The notes under the pieces are model-generated. The model saw only the letters and a program-made list of their open reading frames with translations. It ran no database searches and had not been told where the DNA came from. The position numbers were made by a program, and so were the translations under genes. Shown here piece by piece: positions 36,621 through 47,771 of a DNA stretch of 64,000 nt; position 1 is the stretch's first letter, and each line of letters opens with the position of its first letter. Location: contig JACAXG010000165.1 of NCBI GenBank assembly GCA_018881555.1, forward strand, positions 678,479 through 742,478, written 5' to 3'. The stretch is from Amblyornis subalaris. Lineage: Eukaryota; Chordata; Aves; Passeriformes; Ptilonorhynchidae.

Positions 36621-37469
36621 GAAAGCCCACGTGTGAAAAAGATGAAGCGCTGGATTTTGATGTGATGTTTAGATCTCCTTTCCAACTGGTTTTAGGTTTT
36701 CTTCCCAAATCAAAAAGCCAGACGCATTTCAGAAGATTCCTCTGAAACTCTTTTTCCTTGCCCTCTGAAACCCTTTTTCCTCACCCTCTGTGCCTGGCTC
36801 CTGCAGCAAAACCAGCGACACATAGCACTTCTTAAACCTGATGCTGACTCTCTGTGAACCCACACCTCATTTATTTTTAGTTGGCCCAGCAGTATGAGGG
36901 CTGAGGCTCTGGCAGATGTTCGTTCAGTGCTGCAGAGCTGTGGTCTGGGACGTGTAAGGCTGCTGGGTTTGCTGCCCTGATGGGCGACTGGGCTTGTCCC
37001 GCCTTGATGGAGCCTTGGAAGGCTTGGAATGGGGGTACTGCAGCCAAGAACGCCTCATCCCCCATGGAAGTTTAGGCAAAACATGAGCTGTTCCTGCAGC
37101 AAAAGACTGTGCAAGTCCTTTGGCCTGTGCAAGCACCTTTGGAGGTGTCTATGGTGTCACCTTCACCCCAAACTCTCAGCAGCTGGGATATGGCTTGCTT
37201 GCTCCCTACTCTCAAAGAATCATCCGTTTTTTGATCCCTTAAGCTGAGTAGTTTCTTACTAATTCAGGAATAAAACCGTGCCACTCTATCACCTCCATAC
37301 CTGGTTTTTTACCTTACAATGTTGCTTTTTCTTTGTTGTGAGCCCGGCTGCTGCTGCCTCCATCTCCCGTGGCTCCCAGAGCCTGTGCTTACCGTGGCAG
37401 CACGCTGGATGCATCCGCGGTGGGTGCCGTAGGAAGCCTCCCAGACAGATTTGTGCATGTGTGTGTGGC
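36621..37469. other. Noncoding sequence with a diverged 22-23 bp duplication
   Basis: Two copies of a CTCTGAAACYCTTTTTCCT unit lie in tandem at about 36740-36761 and 36762-36784. The rest is unremarkable. Confidence 0.55.
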
Positions 37470-37650
37470 TCTCTCAGTATTTCCTGTTAATTAATGGACG
37501 CTGGAGTCTGTCGTCTGTAGCAGCACTCACTGGCGGGTGATAAATTGTTTGTATGACAAGATGGCAGTGAAAGCCGGGCGAGCTGCGGCTGTCGGCGCTG
37601 GGCTCGGGAGCCAGGGGTGAACGTCAGTCAATATCTGCATGGGAAGAGGG
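37470..37650. promoter_or_regulatory. Candidate regulatory island with retained CpGs
   Basis: TTCCTGTTAATTAATGG at about 37480-37496 precedes GGTGATAAATTGTTTG and a CpG-containing stretch GCCGGGCGAGCTGCGG. The mix of homeodomain-type words and CpGs stands out from the flanks. Composition only. Confidence 0.25.
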
Positions 37651-38799
37651 CTGCTGAAAAGCCCAGCAGCTGATTGCAAGATCCCCGAGGCATCCTGCCT
37701 GCTTGTGCTGGAGGAATCCTTGCTGCGGGCTCCAGCAGAAGGGCGACAGTCGTGCACCAGAGCCCGTGATTACCCGGCAGACCCCGGCCCCACTGATGCT
37801 TTTTGGTGTGGGGGAGGAGGAGGAAGGGTCTTGTGCCATGGTGGCCATCCCTGCTCCACACGGCTGGATGCTGGGCTAGAGCTTGTAAGGATACACTTGG
37901 AGCAACCCCTCCTGACCCACACTGGGTTTTGCTGTGTCTCATACCACAGAAAAGGCACTGTGACAGGGCCTGGGATCTGTTCTCCTGCCGTGCTGCCGCT
38001 TCCAGCAAACCCTGCTTGGTGGCTGGAGTGCCCTGCAGTGCTGGCAGCACCGAAATCCCTGGCATGTTTTACCTGCTGGTGCCAGCATGCTAACAGTGGC
38101 ACAAGAAGGCTTGGCTGGACATCTCCATGTGGAACCAGTGCTTTTGTTGAGGTTGCTGCGCAGCATTCATGGCAGCAACTGTGTCTGTACCACCAGTCAC
38201 TGGGTTTCAAACCACCAGCAGGTGGTGGTTGAGGTGCTGTGTCGCAGAATGATTCAAGGCTGGTCCTCATGGATGTGCTGGATTGCGGGGCTGGGTGTGC
38301 TGGATCTGAGTTGCTGGTGTTCATGGTGTTCACAGCTTGATCAGTCCTAGTCCTGAGCCCAAACTGAGCCCACGCTGTGAGGCCTGCATGGGAGACTCAT
38401 CGTAGGGAAACAGCGCTGGCACCAGAGTCCAGCCTCCCAGGGAGCAGGCAATGGACTGACGCTGCTTCTTGCTGCATTCCCGGTGGGACCGGTCCCTGCT
38501 GCAGCCCTCTGGAGCACACCACGCGTGCTGTGCGCTGTAAATCCATCTCCATTTCGTCTGGCATGCTGAAGCTGAGGTTTAATCGCCTGCTGTGCTCATT
38601 GGGACTCCAGCAGTCAGAGCAGGGATCCCGCTCGGGAGGACGGTGTGGGTCCCTGTGGGATCCCTGCTGCCCTGGGACCTGTCGTGCTTCCCACGGTGCA
38701 GGGTGACAGTCTGCATTTACTGGGAAACGGAATTATCTGCTTCCCCAAGTGGGGAAAATAATAATAAAAAAAGTGCCTTCCACTAGGTCATGAGCCATT
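37651..38799. other. Noncoding unique sequence, nothing recognised
   Basis: TGG/CTG-rich sequence with overlapping frames of up to 197 codons on plus and 187 on minus between 37639 and 38333. Frames open in several phases at once are typical of stop-poor GC-rich DNA. Confidence 0.5.
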
Positions 38800-39010
38800 A
38801 CCTCGAGGGGCCCTTCATCAGCTGATGAATTCTACTTAATAAAATAAATACTGAGAGAAAATGTAATTGGATTTCATTTATTACCCAGTTCCGCCTAGCA
38901 GCCCCAGATTATACAAAAGCAATTAGAGAAAGCTCTCCATTAATAGCTATCTTCAAGCCGCCCAATGGGTTCATTCCATCAAACCTTCTGGCTTGTGTAA
39001 TTTCCTTTCT
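38800..39010. promoter_or_regulatory. Candidate conserved noncoding element with palindromic E-box
   Basis: This AT-rich island has a 16-bp perfect palindrome TTCATCAGCTGATGAA at 38814-38829 centred on the E-box CAGCTG (38819-38824). TACTTAATAAAATAAATAC, GTAATTGGATTTCATTTATTA, GCAATTAGAG and CCATTAATAGC follow. CpGs are kept at 38804, 38892 and 38959. It has no meaningful frame. Clustered homeodomain cores beside a symmetrical E-box make it one of the best enhancer candidates here, pending conservation. Confidence 0.33.
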
Positions 39011-41064
39011 TGGAGCTCGCTCCTGGCTGGGGGAGGATGTGGGGTGCGCAGGGCCATTGCCAGCAGCCTGTAAACAAAAGCAGCCCTGTCTCTAACAGTT
39101 GCACAGGCATCGTCTTCCCAAGCATGTGGCTCAGCCAAAGGGTATCCTGGCTTAGGGCGAGAAGCCAGAGCACCTGGGCAGTTTGGCTGCAGACTAGGGC
39201 TTGGTTGTGTCTTCCCTGGGATGAGAGCATCCTTCCTGCGCTTGGCATTGCCACGGGGTGGGTCTGCCTGTGCTGCTTGGCAGTGGGTGTGCAGAGTCCC
39301 ATGGGGGCACCGGCTGTAATGCAGTCCACCTGAGGACCTGGCCGGCTCTGTGGGGCTGATTGTTCCAGTAATGCCAGCAGGTTGCATCCCAGCTCCTTTC
39401 TCTGGCATCTTGCAGGGACACACAGTACAGTACTTCTGCTTCCTTGCTTTTTTTGCTGGGAGCACAAGGAGAGCCTGGGACAGCTTGCTGAGGTTAGACA
39501 GAGGAGGATGTGTCATAGCATCTCCCTGAAAGTCTTATGGCAACAGAGGGAAGCATGTTTGAGGACTGTCAGAGGGCACAGACAGATGTCTGGCACCTGT
39601 GTTGTCCCTGAGGACAGTGGCAGGTTAATCTGCAGCAGAGGCTTAACCTTGTATCTTGATTCATAATCCCTGTTTACAATGGTGGATGAGGAAAGACAAG
39701 TGCAGTGGAGATGGCTTGTGGGAGGAGAGATGCTGATTGATCCTGGTGGATAGTTAATGAGGGGTGGTCTGGGGTGGAAGTAGTAAGGGATGTGCACATC
39801 CCTTGTGTGTGTACACCCCTTGTGTGTGTAGCATCTTTGTGTACAGCAGTGAGAGGGTGCAGCCCTCTCCCCCACTCTTCCAGCACTTGCAGCCCTGGAG
39901 GGAGGTTGACCAGCCATGCTGCCTGCTTTTGGGGCAGCCTCATTTTTGAAAGGACCACGTTTTTGGTCCATCACAGCAGATGCAGGGCTGGAAGGAGAGA
40001 AAGGATTTTGGAGGCTGGTCCCCTTGCACTTTGGAGGGGGAGGGGGGGCTTTAGGGGCCAGAGAGGTTCTTAGCTGCTGCCTGGGAATGACATTGTCTTC
40101 TCATCCCAGTTGTTACCCTGGGGAGAAGCCAGCACCCTTTCTCGGCTCAGACAACCAGATCTGCTCCAGCTGATGCTTTGATGGAGCCAGAGTGGCTCAT
40201 CAGGGATGAACCACTGCCCGTCATGCTTGGGAACCTGCACTTGGCTCTGGCATCTTTGGTCTGCCCTGCTGTGAATACACTCCCTCCCCCTCTGCCCCTT
40301 GCTGTCCCCTTTGCTAGCTCACTTTTCATCCCCTCTCTTTCGTGCCGTAACATCCCCGGCACAAGGCTGGGGCGAGAGGAAGGAGCTGATGTTTAGTTTC
40401 AGACAAGAAACAACATAAGGCGGAATGCAACCGGAAAGGTGAGGGCAGATGGAGAGGGCCGGCAGGGCCGTGTGGCTCTTCATCTTCATTACAAGGCTGA
40501 TGTCTGTGGTCTTGCTTCCGTGCTGCTTGCCAGCAAGGGAGGGGTGGCCAGCAAGCAGAGATGTGCAAGGGAGAGCTTTGTTTGCAGGAGACAAGGCTGG
40601 TCCTACTGGATGGTGAGAAAATCAAAAGGGGATTTATGGGGGGAAGCAAGTGTGGGAGCAGGGGGGTGCAGGAAGGTGATGCCGTGGAAGACCCAAAAGG
40701 GACAAAGAGGGATGCTCTCCTTGGTGGGAGATGGCAAATGCCTTGTAAATGCAAGCTGCCTGCTCACCTTGGGTACTCTGCAGAAAGGAAACGTGAAGGG
40801 GAGTGTTTGAGAGCATGAGAGGGGAGTGGTCGATGCTGATATCACTGTAGAGGCAGGGGATTAATTTTGGCTGGTGAGATGGAAGGTGGTATGGGCCCAC
40901 TTCGCTCAGAGGGGGAAGAATTAGAGCATGAGATGGTGGAACTGTGGGTCTGAGAAGAGGGCTGAAGTCTGGAAGTAGATGGAGACCTTTCTAGCGTGGA
41001 ATGAAGGATGTGCAAAGATCAGACACAGACTGCTGGGCTGGCACTGTCGTTCCCTCTTTCCCAG
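39011..41064. other. Noncoding sequence with a short GT-rich duplication and a G-rich tract
   Basis: Two similar units of the form CCCTTGTGTGTGTA lie at about 39799-39830. A G-rich tract lies at 40033-40056. Frames of up to 181 codons (minus strand, 38971-39516) are in overlapping phases. No known repeat was seen. Confidence 0.5.
40033..40056 (+). other. G-rich tract with quadruplex potential
   Basis: GG-A-GGGGG-A-GGGGGGG followed by CTTTAGGGG gives enough G runs with short loops for a four-tract quadruplex on the plus strand. Confidence 0.55.
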
Positions 41065-41138
41065 AGCAACAGCTTGTCTTTGGCCTGGGGGTTAACCTTG
41101 GGCTCAGTTCCGAGATGACAGAGAAAGCTCCAGAAGAA
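41065..41138 (+). CDS. Weak candidate exon (74 nt), gene unknown
   Basis: An acceptor TCCCTCTTTCCCAG ends at 41064, and a full GTAAGT donor starts at 41139. One frame (first full codon 41067) is open and gives 24 residues including VFGLGVNLGL and EMTEKAPEE. The base before the donor is A, which weakens it. No partner exon was seen and the peptide is not recognised. A chance splice-site pair remains more likely than not. Confidence 0.15.
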
Positions 41139-41219
41139 GTAAGTCCATCGTCCAAAGAAGAGTGGGGACCTGAAAATTGCTTTTTCTAAGCTAGCCGGCA
41201 GCAGTGGCCACATGAAACC

Positions 41220-41520
41220 TTTCTTTTTTATCTCTTTGTTTGTTTTTTACAGGGGTCTTTTATTTATACCCCTTTAACATCCCTGCTGTTAAAGCAGCCT
41301 TATTAGGATGCTGCCCTTCACCAAGGAACTCTGCTATCGAAAAAGAGCATTAAAGATTCAACAAATAGCTGAGAATTGGGATTGATCCTAACCTCCCATA
41401 AATGGGAGTACCTTCCCCCATTAATCAGCCTTGGTTTTCACTTACAGGATGATGGCCTCAGTGCTACACTTCTTCAGGACTAAAAGCACGTTAAATATTT
41501 ATCACAGCTGAGTATTCACT
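41220..41520. promoter_or_regulatory. Candidate conserved noncoding element
   Basis: AT-biased island with TTTATTTATACC, CTGTTAAAGCAGCC, CATTAAAGATTC, GGGATTGATCC, CCCATTAATCAGCC and CGTTAAATATTTATCAC words. It is poor in long frames and lacks low-complexity runs. Enhancer-like by composition only. Confidence 0.28.
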
Positions 41521-42573
41521 TCCCCCACTATTGCCAACTAAGATCCACTGCTTAAGCCTGCTGTTGGCTTGACAGGTTGTGTAGTGAGGTGGCATGCCAT
41601 TAGGAAACCTCTTGTGCCAGCGTGCTCTGCTCGTTTGCTGCGCTAAGCACAGAGAGATGGTGGCATCTCTCATCCCCAAGCATGGTCAGCATGGGACTGT
41701 ATTATAAAGTCTCTCTGCTGTCATTTTGCAGTAGTAAATTAAACATACTAGGGATGACGTGCTTGGGTTTGCTCCTTAGCAGAGGGCTGGATCATCCACA
41801 CTCCTCCGTGTCTCATTTAACCTCAAAAATAGGATTATTGCATCCAAACTGCTGTGTAGGAGCAGCTCCCCATCTGTGCTGAGGCTTTGCCCTATGCCAG
41901 GGTCTGCACTAGCAGTTCAGCTTGTGGCTGTTTACATTGCAGTGCCTGGAAACATTTCCCAGTTTATGACCATGGTCAAGGCTCCTAGGTCATCCTCCTG
42001 TGCTGAGAGGATGCCGGCAGCACTCTCTGCCTTTCCTTAGCGTGCTGGGAGAGAGTTCTCATTGCCTTGTGAGGCCTGAAATGACGGCAATGATCCAGTT
42101 GTTGGTCTATACATTTGTAGATACATCCTTGCTAATTGTGCCAGGTGTGCTGTGGCATTTCGGAGAGCAGCTATTTTAGGAGCATCTCTGGAAGCTGCCC
42201 TTCCGTTTTGCTGTCTGATCTTGTTGCTGGCATTTCTTAAAACACGGTGCTTGACTTTGAGAGTTGCTGATGAACCTCAGAGGTTGGAAGAAGCATGGGC
42301 TACTCCGTGTCGGTGCCCTGAGGTGCTGCTGAGGGCAAACCCTGAGCCACGATGGGAGCAGTTTATCTGCTCAGGAAAGCTCCCTGTGATGCCGGGTGGA
42401 GTTCTGCTTCGGCACCGAGGCTCGGCGCAGACTTCACTTGGCCAACTCCAACAGCCGAGATTGAGCTGTTGTTGCTGGGTTAGTGCTTTTTTTTGTTGTT
42501 GTTTTGGGTTTTTTTGTATTTTTAACTTGTTGGTTTGGCATCATCGTGATGCATCTTCCCGTCTTGGCACACA
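41521..42573. other. Noncoding unique sequence, nothing recognised
   Basis: Mixed composition, with a T/G-rich stretch at about 42487-42530. A 155-codon plus-strand frame at 42152-42619 ends in low-complexity Pro and is probably chance. Confidence 0.5.
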
Positions 42574-42606
42574 ACCCCCCCCCTCCCCAACCCCCCCGCC
42601 GCCCCC
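42574..42606 (-). other. C-rich tract; quadruplex potential on minus strand
   Basis: C9-T-C4-AA-C7-G-CC-G-C5: at least four C runs with one- or two-base spacers. The minus strand could form a quadruplex and the plus strand an i-motif. It also gives the short poly-Pro in plus-strand frames. Confidence 0.65.
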
Positions 42607-43060
42607 AGCTCCAGTTTGAGTTACTGATGTGCGTAGCCCTGCCACAGCCGTTCACATGTACGGGCGCACAATGTGTTTCATTATCCTTGTCTCAAACTTG
42701 TTTTGCTGCTGTCACGCACCAGAAAAGTTAAACACGTCTGATCAAAGGCATGTAAACACAGCTTCAAAACAAATGCCCTCGAGTCCTGCCAAAAGCACAG
42801 AGCTGTCTCCGAGCAAATCACGTCTCGTATTCCCCTGCCTGTGCCTCCTGCTTCTCCGAGCGGGTGTGTGATGCCGCCTGATCCCGGGGAGCCGTGTGGG
42901 CTGCTGTTTGCAGCAGGGAAGGGTTGCCCGCCGGTTGAAGAGACTGCAGCGAGGATTTGCACCAGCGAGGCGGCGGGGAGGAGAGCGGAGCCTCAGCCTC
43001 GGGGCAGGAGGGAAAAGCTCGCTGTGTCTGTGCACGTGTGAGGCAGCAAACCCCAGCGGT
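42607..43060. other. GC-rich block with moderate CpG
   Basis: CpGs are enriched at about 42855-43030, with words such as GAGGCGGCGGGGAGGAGAGCGG. It is shorter and less dense than the blocks at 47.8 and 58.0 kb. No transcription-start signal was identified. Confidence 0.4.
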
Positions 43061-45302
43061 CTGCAGCTTTGATGGCTCGAGGGAGAGCAAAGCATGACAT
43101 GAAGAGGCTGGAAATAAAGGTGCCAAGCGTGCTTTTTCCAGGTCTTCCCTGGGGCTCTAGCTGGTGTGCTATCCTGATGCAGTAGCTGTAGGACCAAGAG
43201 CATCCAAGGCTACTGCTGCCTGTGCTCCCAGGGCATCACTGGGTTTGGGGCTTGGCTTGAAGCAAAGTCAGCCAATTGCATCATTTGTGGGATGCGAGGG
43301 GCCGGGCAAAGGCACTGGGGATCGTCCCAGACCAGGAGATGCTTCTACTCTGCTGGGTTTCCAGCCCTAGGGGGGGCAGGGACGGGTGAGGTGAGGTGAG
43401 ACTTGCACCCCTGGCTCAGGGACTCTGATGTCACTTGATCTCCCGTGAGAGTGAGGAAAAATAGGGAATGCTCTATAGTGGCAGACAAGTTGGGTTTTCA
43501 TCGTATTGCAGCCTCGAGAAGGGCTGGATATGCATCTTAAATAGGAAAGGAAATCTGTGGGCTTTTGCAGCCTCTGAGGGCAAGTGTTTTCAGAAAACAC
43601 TGGCTCCTTTCAAATCTGCCAAAAACCTATTCACAGCTTGGCTACCAGCACGGCCAGCAAATAGTTTGGGAATTCATGAGCTTGTGAACTGACCCGGACT
43701 CTGCAAATGAGTTGCCCAAGGTCTTTGCCAAATGCCTTTGAATAATGGACATGTCAGAACCAGATGGGGTTGCAAATGGCAGGTTATTAGTGCCCGCTGC
43801 CTGTGCCAAGCGGTGCTGCACGTGTGTGCAAGCACGCAGTGTGCAGGGCCCGTCCCGGCAGCGAGTGGAGAGGCTGGGTTGCTGCAGGTGAGATGATCCA
43901 ATGGGTCTCCTTCAAACCACCTAATTGCGTTAGCAGGGGAGATAAAAACTCAGCCGTCCCCTCACGTTGCTGCTGGAAGGTCCCAGGCAGCCTGCGAAAT
44001 GCGCTGCAGGCATGGGGACATGGTCAGAGGTTAACGATGGTGTCAGCCTTCATAAATCATCCCTAATGAGACCTGGGAAAACGTTGGGTTGGAGCTCTGA
44101 TGCATGGCTTGGCTGAGCTGTCTTCCCTTTGCTTTGGGCTTTTTCTCCCCTTTGGTTTCTAGGATTATCTGGGTGAAACGTTCACAAGGCTGAAGGTGCT
44201 GGAGGCTGTCCTGAGTGGGCGAGGCATCCTGGGCTCTATTCCTGGCACAGGCTGGCTGATGTGCTGCAGAATAAATAGATTCCCCCCCTTTAATTGTCCC
44301 TAAGGACAAGTTCATGTGTCTGTAGGGTGCCGGAAATCTAGGCTGGAGGATATTGCCCGTGTGGAGGAGTAGCATGCTCTGTGCTTGCTGATGCTGGGTT
44401 TGGGATGCCACTGAGTAGAACCCGAATCATAAAGACTGACCGGTCCAGTGCTGCCTCTGGGCATCATCCTGACAAGCCAAAGGTCTGCAGTGGTCTCTCT
44501 TAAGCTTTCCTCCCAGCCCTTCTCACCTGCATTGCAGCCGCGTTATGGGGATGTCACAAACTCACAACGCTTCGTCTGGGAGAATCCTGTGCAGGAAGCA
44601 GGACTCCCATTAAATCGTGCAAGGTGGGAAGATGAAAAGAGTTTTGATGTCCCCAGCAAGGGCCACCTCTGGGGCTGGCAGTGGTGGGCTGCTCTAGGCT
44701 GTGTGTGGTCCCTGCAAAAGCTGCCAAACACCGGCCGGGACACTGGGAGGAGTGAAGCAGGGTACAGTGAATACTCCCTCCGATTTATTATTTATAAAGT
44801 ACTGTCACAGCCCTGGAAGTGTTGGGACTCTCAGAAAAGCTGTAGGAATGTACTAATTAAAGAACACAATGGGAATGTAAATTGGGAAAGCTCCCCAGGG
44901 GGAAGCAGCCCTGGGGGGAGCTAATTTGCCAGTCCCCACTCCTCCCCTGCAAACTGGCTGAGACACTGGAGCAATTAAGGAGGAATTTGAGTGTTAAATA
45001 TAATCTGGAATTGTGTTTTTGGATTTTTTTTTTTGTAATTGGTTTATTTTTCTCTTGGGTAACTGTGTTACCAATTCTGTAATTGGGACTTTAACCCTTT
45101 GTTCTGCTACAATAGGGGTTGTTTGTGGGGTTTTTTCAGCAGAGGTGGGTAAGGTGGGGGTCTTGGTCTTCGTTGTTGGAAACGAATTCAGGTGACTCTG
45201 CCAGCACCAAGGTGGCATGTCATCTCCTTGAGTGATGAGGGATATATGGCCTCAGGGCAGGGCTAATCGTAGCTGATCCGGTGAGAGACAATCCCTGACT
45301 TT
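43061..45302. other. Noncoding unique sequence with a G/C hairpin
   Basis: Contains the hairpin at 44889-44922 and a small AT-rich stretch at about 44770-44880 (CGATTTATTATTTATAAAG). A T-rich stretch at 45020-45060 precedes the CR1 copy. No gene is recognised. Confidence 0.5.
44889..44922. repeat. Inverted repeat able to form a hairpin
   Basis: AGCTCCCCAGGG (44889-44900) pairs with CCCTGGGGGGAGCT (44909-44922) around an 8-nt loop; the right arm has two extra G. It is not followed by a T-run, so nothing suggests a Pol III terminator. Confidence 0.65.
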
Positions 45303-45479
45303 GGAATCATAGAGTCATGGAATAGTTTGGGCTGGGAAGGATCTTAAAGATCATCTCATTCCAACCCCCTGCCATGGGTAGGGACACCTCCCACTAGACC
45401 AGGTTGCTCAGCATCCAGCCTGGCCTTGGACACTGCCAGGGCTGGGGCATCCACAGCTTCTCCGGGCAACCCATCCCAG
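45303..45479 (-). mobile_element. CR1 LINE, 5'-truncated 3' end, minus strand
   Basis: On the plus strand it begins with the reverse complement of the CR1 terminal octamer repeats (GAATCATAGAGTCATGGAAT). It continues through the familiar 'ttaaagatcat', 'ccaaccccctgccatggg' and 'ggttgctcagcatcc' stretches of the CR1 3' end. About 175 bp remain and the rest of the element is missing, as is usual for these copies. It matches the remembered consensus well, so it is relatively young. No coding part is left. CR1 is the dominant LINE of birds and is also found in other reptiles. Confidence 0.95.
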
Positions 45480-46109
45480 GAACAAAGTATTGATTGTCAG
45501 AGTTGTCTCCTGAAACCCATCCTGAGAGTATGGCTTTTTTGGTTGGTCTTTTTTTCCGCCCATTTCTCTTCTGTGCAGCCTGGATTTCTCTTCTGTGCTG
45601 TTTTCACTCATCTTGCCCTGCTCAGGAAATACATGTTTTTGGTATCATTTGAGCTGTGGCCAGTAGTGTGGGCTCAGGGTAGTGGCTGTGATCTATTTCT
45701 CTTTTCCTGCCGATTCCTTTTATACAGCCCAGGGCGAGAAGACAGACAGAGAGACTGTCACAGATGTGAGGTAAAGTAAAGACATGCTGAGGCTATGGTG
45801 GTCAGCAAGGGATGACCATCAGCTCATGTGCTGCATGGTGTTGGGTTTATGGGTCAGCTGTTTCCCTGTGGCCGAGTTTGCTGTTGAGCAAAGGGTTTGT
45901 GTTCTTGGGCTTCGGGTTTTTTGGTTTCCTTCATCTTGAGCACACACTTCAGTGTGCTGTTTGTTGGAGAGTCCTCAAAGCTTGTAAAAAGGGCTTTGAG
46001 AAGAAAAACTGGTGTGATTGTAGCTGGGGTTGTGTGTGATGGCTCAGTTGCTGGATCGTTTTAAGATGGTGCTCTCAGGCAGGCAGCAACGAGCGTGTCG
46101 CGGGGTCCT
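45480..46109. other. Noncoding sequence; micro-exon-like segment noted
   Basis: A very good acceptor tract (TTCCTTTTATACAG, ending 45727) and a GAG|GTAAAG donor at 45771 enclose 43 nt, open in two frames. Without neighbours this is not called. The rest shows nothing. Confidence 0.45.
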
Positions 46110-46305
46110 CTTCTCTCTCTCATTTTTATTCTCTTGATTAGCTTGAATATTTATTACCTTTTATCAATAGGCATTAGTTGCCTGAGATTCTCATCCATTG
46201 CTAGCAAGGGTTTGAGAGCTCTCAAAGCCGAGACATCGGAAAACATCATAGATGTAGATTCATGTGATAATGAGAACCCTCAGAGCAGTAGGATATTGTC
46301 TGGCT
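46110..46305. promoter_or_regulatory. Candidate conserved noncoding element
   Basis: AT-rich with CTTGATTAGCTTGAATATTTATTACC, written here as two parts at 46133-46147 and 46148-46159, then TTATCAATAGGCATTAG and CATGTGATAATG. CpGs are kept at 46229 and 46238. Frames here are short. Confidence 0.25.
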
Positions 46306-46718
46306 GTGGGGGCTGACATGCTCTGGATAAGCTAATGCTTTGTGATAGAACAGCATCCCTGTCCTAGCCATGAAAAGCCTGAATTCACCCTCGCATGAGG
46401 GTTGCAGAGCATCCCTCTCCCCTCCCAGGGATATGGGGAAGGGAAGCCCCCATCCACCCAGCCTATTGCAGCTGGCGGTTTCTGCTGCTGCCAGACCAGA
46501 CTCCATCCCAGGGTCAAGCCACAGTATCCTGTGACCCCCTTGCTTGGCTGCTCCTTGACAGCCTGGTGGCTCCTCATCTCCTCTGCCCATCTGGATCCAA
46601 TAGCTGCATGCAGTGAGAAGTCACACTGAGGAGCTTGGGAAGAACCCTTTCCTGACTGGGGATGGATAAGCTGCTCCCTGGCCAGGGCAGGAGGGTCATC
46701 TGGTGGAGCTGCCACTGT
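46306..46718. other. Noncoding unique sequence, nothing recognised
   Basis: GC-richer than the island to its left. A 174-codon minus-strand frame (46332-46856) spans it and the minisatellite, with no recognisable content. Confidence 0.5.
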
Positions 46719-46775
46719 GGTCCACCTCTCCCACCATGGTCCACATCTCCCACTACGGAGTACGTCTCCCACTAG
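46719..46775. repeat. 19-bp minisatellite, three diverged units
   Basis: Units at 46719-46737, 46738-46756 and 46757-46775 share GGTCCACMTCTCCCAC, the third with GGAGTACGTCTCCCAC. Divergence between copies suggests an old array. Confidence 0.8.
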
Positions 46776-47771
46776 GGAGAAATGGGCCCCGGGGTTCCAG
46801 CATTGTTCGGGAGCTCGCTGCCAGGATCCGGAGCAATCCCAGCTGCTTCCCTCCAAGCCCGCTTGTATTTATTGCCATTTGTTCTGGTTTATTTTTCCAA
46901 AAATAAAAGTTGGTTGAAGTAGCACAAAAGCTTGGGAGGAAACAGGCTGAAAGAGCCTGAGGAAATAAAGATTTAGAGATTGTTCTGGTTGCCCTACCCC
47001 CCGAACCCCATCTCTGAAAATTTCATGGAAATGTGGGATTTAAAACCCTTCCACCTTTTTCTACTGTAGGGCCTACAGACTCTATCTACCACAACAGGTA
47101 GTTTGGGGAGGCAAAATAGAAGAATAAGAATATTTTCCCTGTATTTGAAGGGGAGGGTAGAGCTGGGAAGCTGTGGTGGAGCCAGGAGCATGGCCCACAC
47201 CTCTCCAAATCACAGTCTGTCCCTTTCTCTTTCTCTCCTGCCTGCAGCGCCAGTGATGGTCTTTTGGAGATCATGGTGGGACCTGCTGACACTCAGGGTT
47301 GCATCCAGGTTCCAAAAAGGCGTTTTCCAGTGTGACCTCTGACTGTGCTGGGAGTATCCAGTTCTCCGCCGAACTGGTGGTGATCACTCTCCCTTCCTCC
47401 CTCTCTCACCATCTGAAGTTAGTTTCCTCTGGAAGACAGGGGTCACGAATACTCGGGTGCTGACGGATCAGTATGTGCTTTCCTGGATCGAGGCCTTGCA
47501 TTCCTCCTGCCCATCCAACTGGATGTGGGATCCGTCCTGGGCTTGCAGGGCTGGGGAGATGCTGCAGCGAGGGACGAGACCCAAGCAGTGCAGCAAAACC
47601 TCTTGCCTGCTGCTGCTTTTCTGCTGGCCGAGAAACTCACTTTGGGGGGATTGTGGGGATATATTAAAATTGAGGAGCAGCTGCTGTGTACTGGGCTGGG
47701 TCAGGCTGATGGTGGCTGTCGGTGCTGAGTCCTAACCCCAGCGAGCTCATTTAATGTTCTGACCTGTGAGA
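46776..47771. other. Noncoding unique sequence, nothing recognised
   Basis: No repeat or exon was recognised between the minisatellite and the CpG-rich block. Confidence 0.5.
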
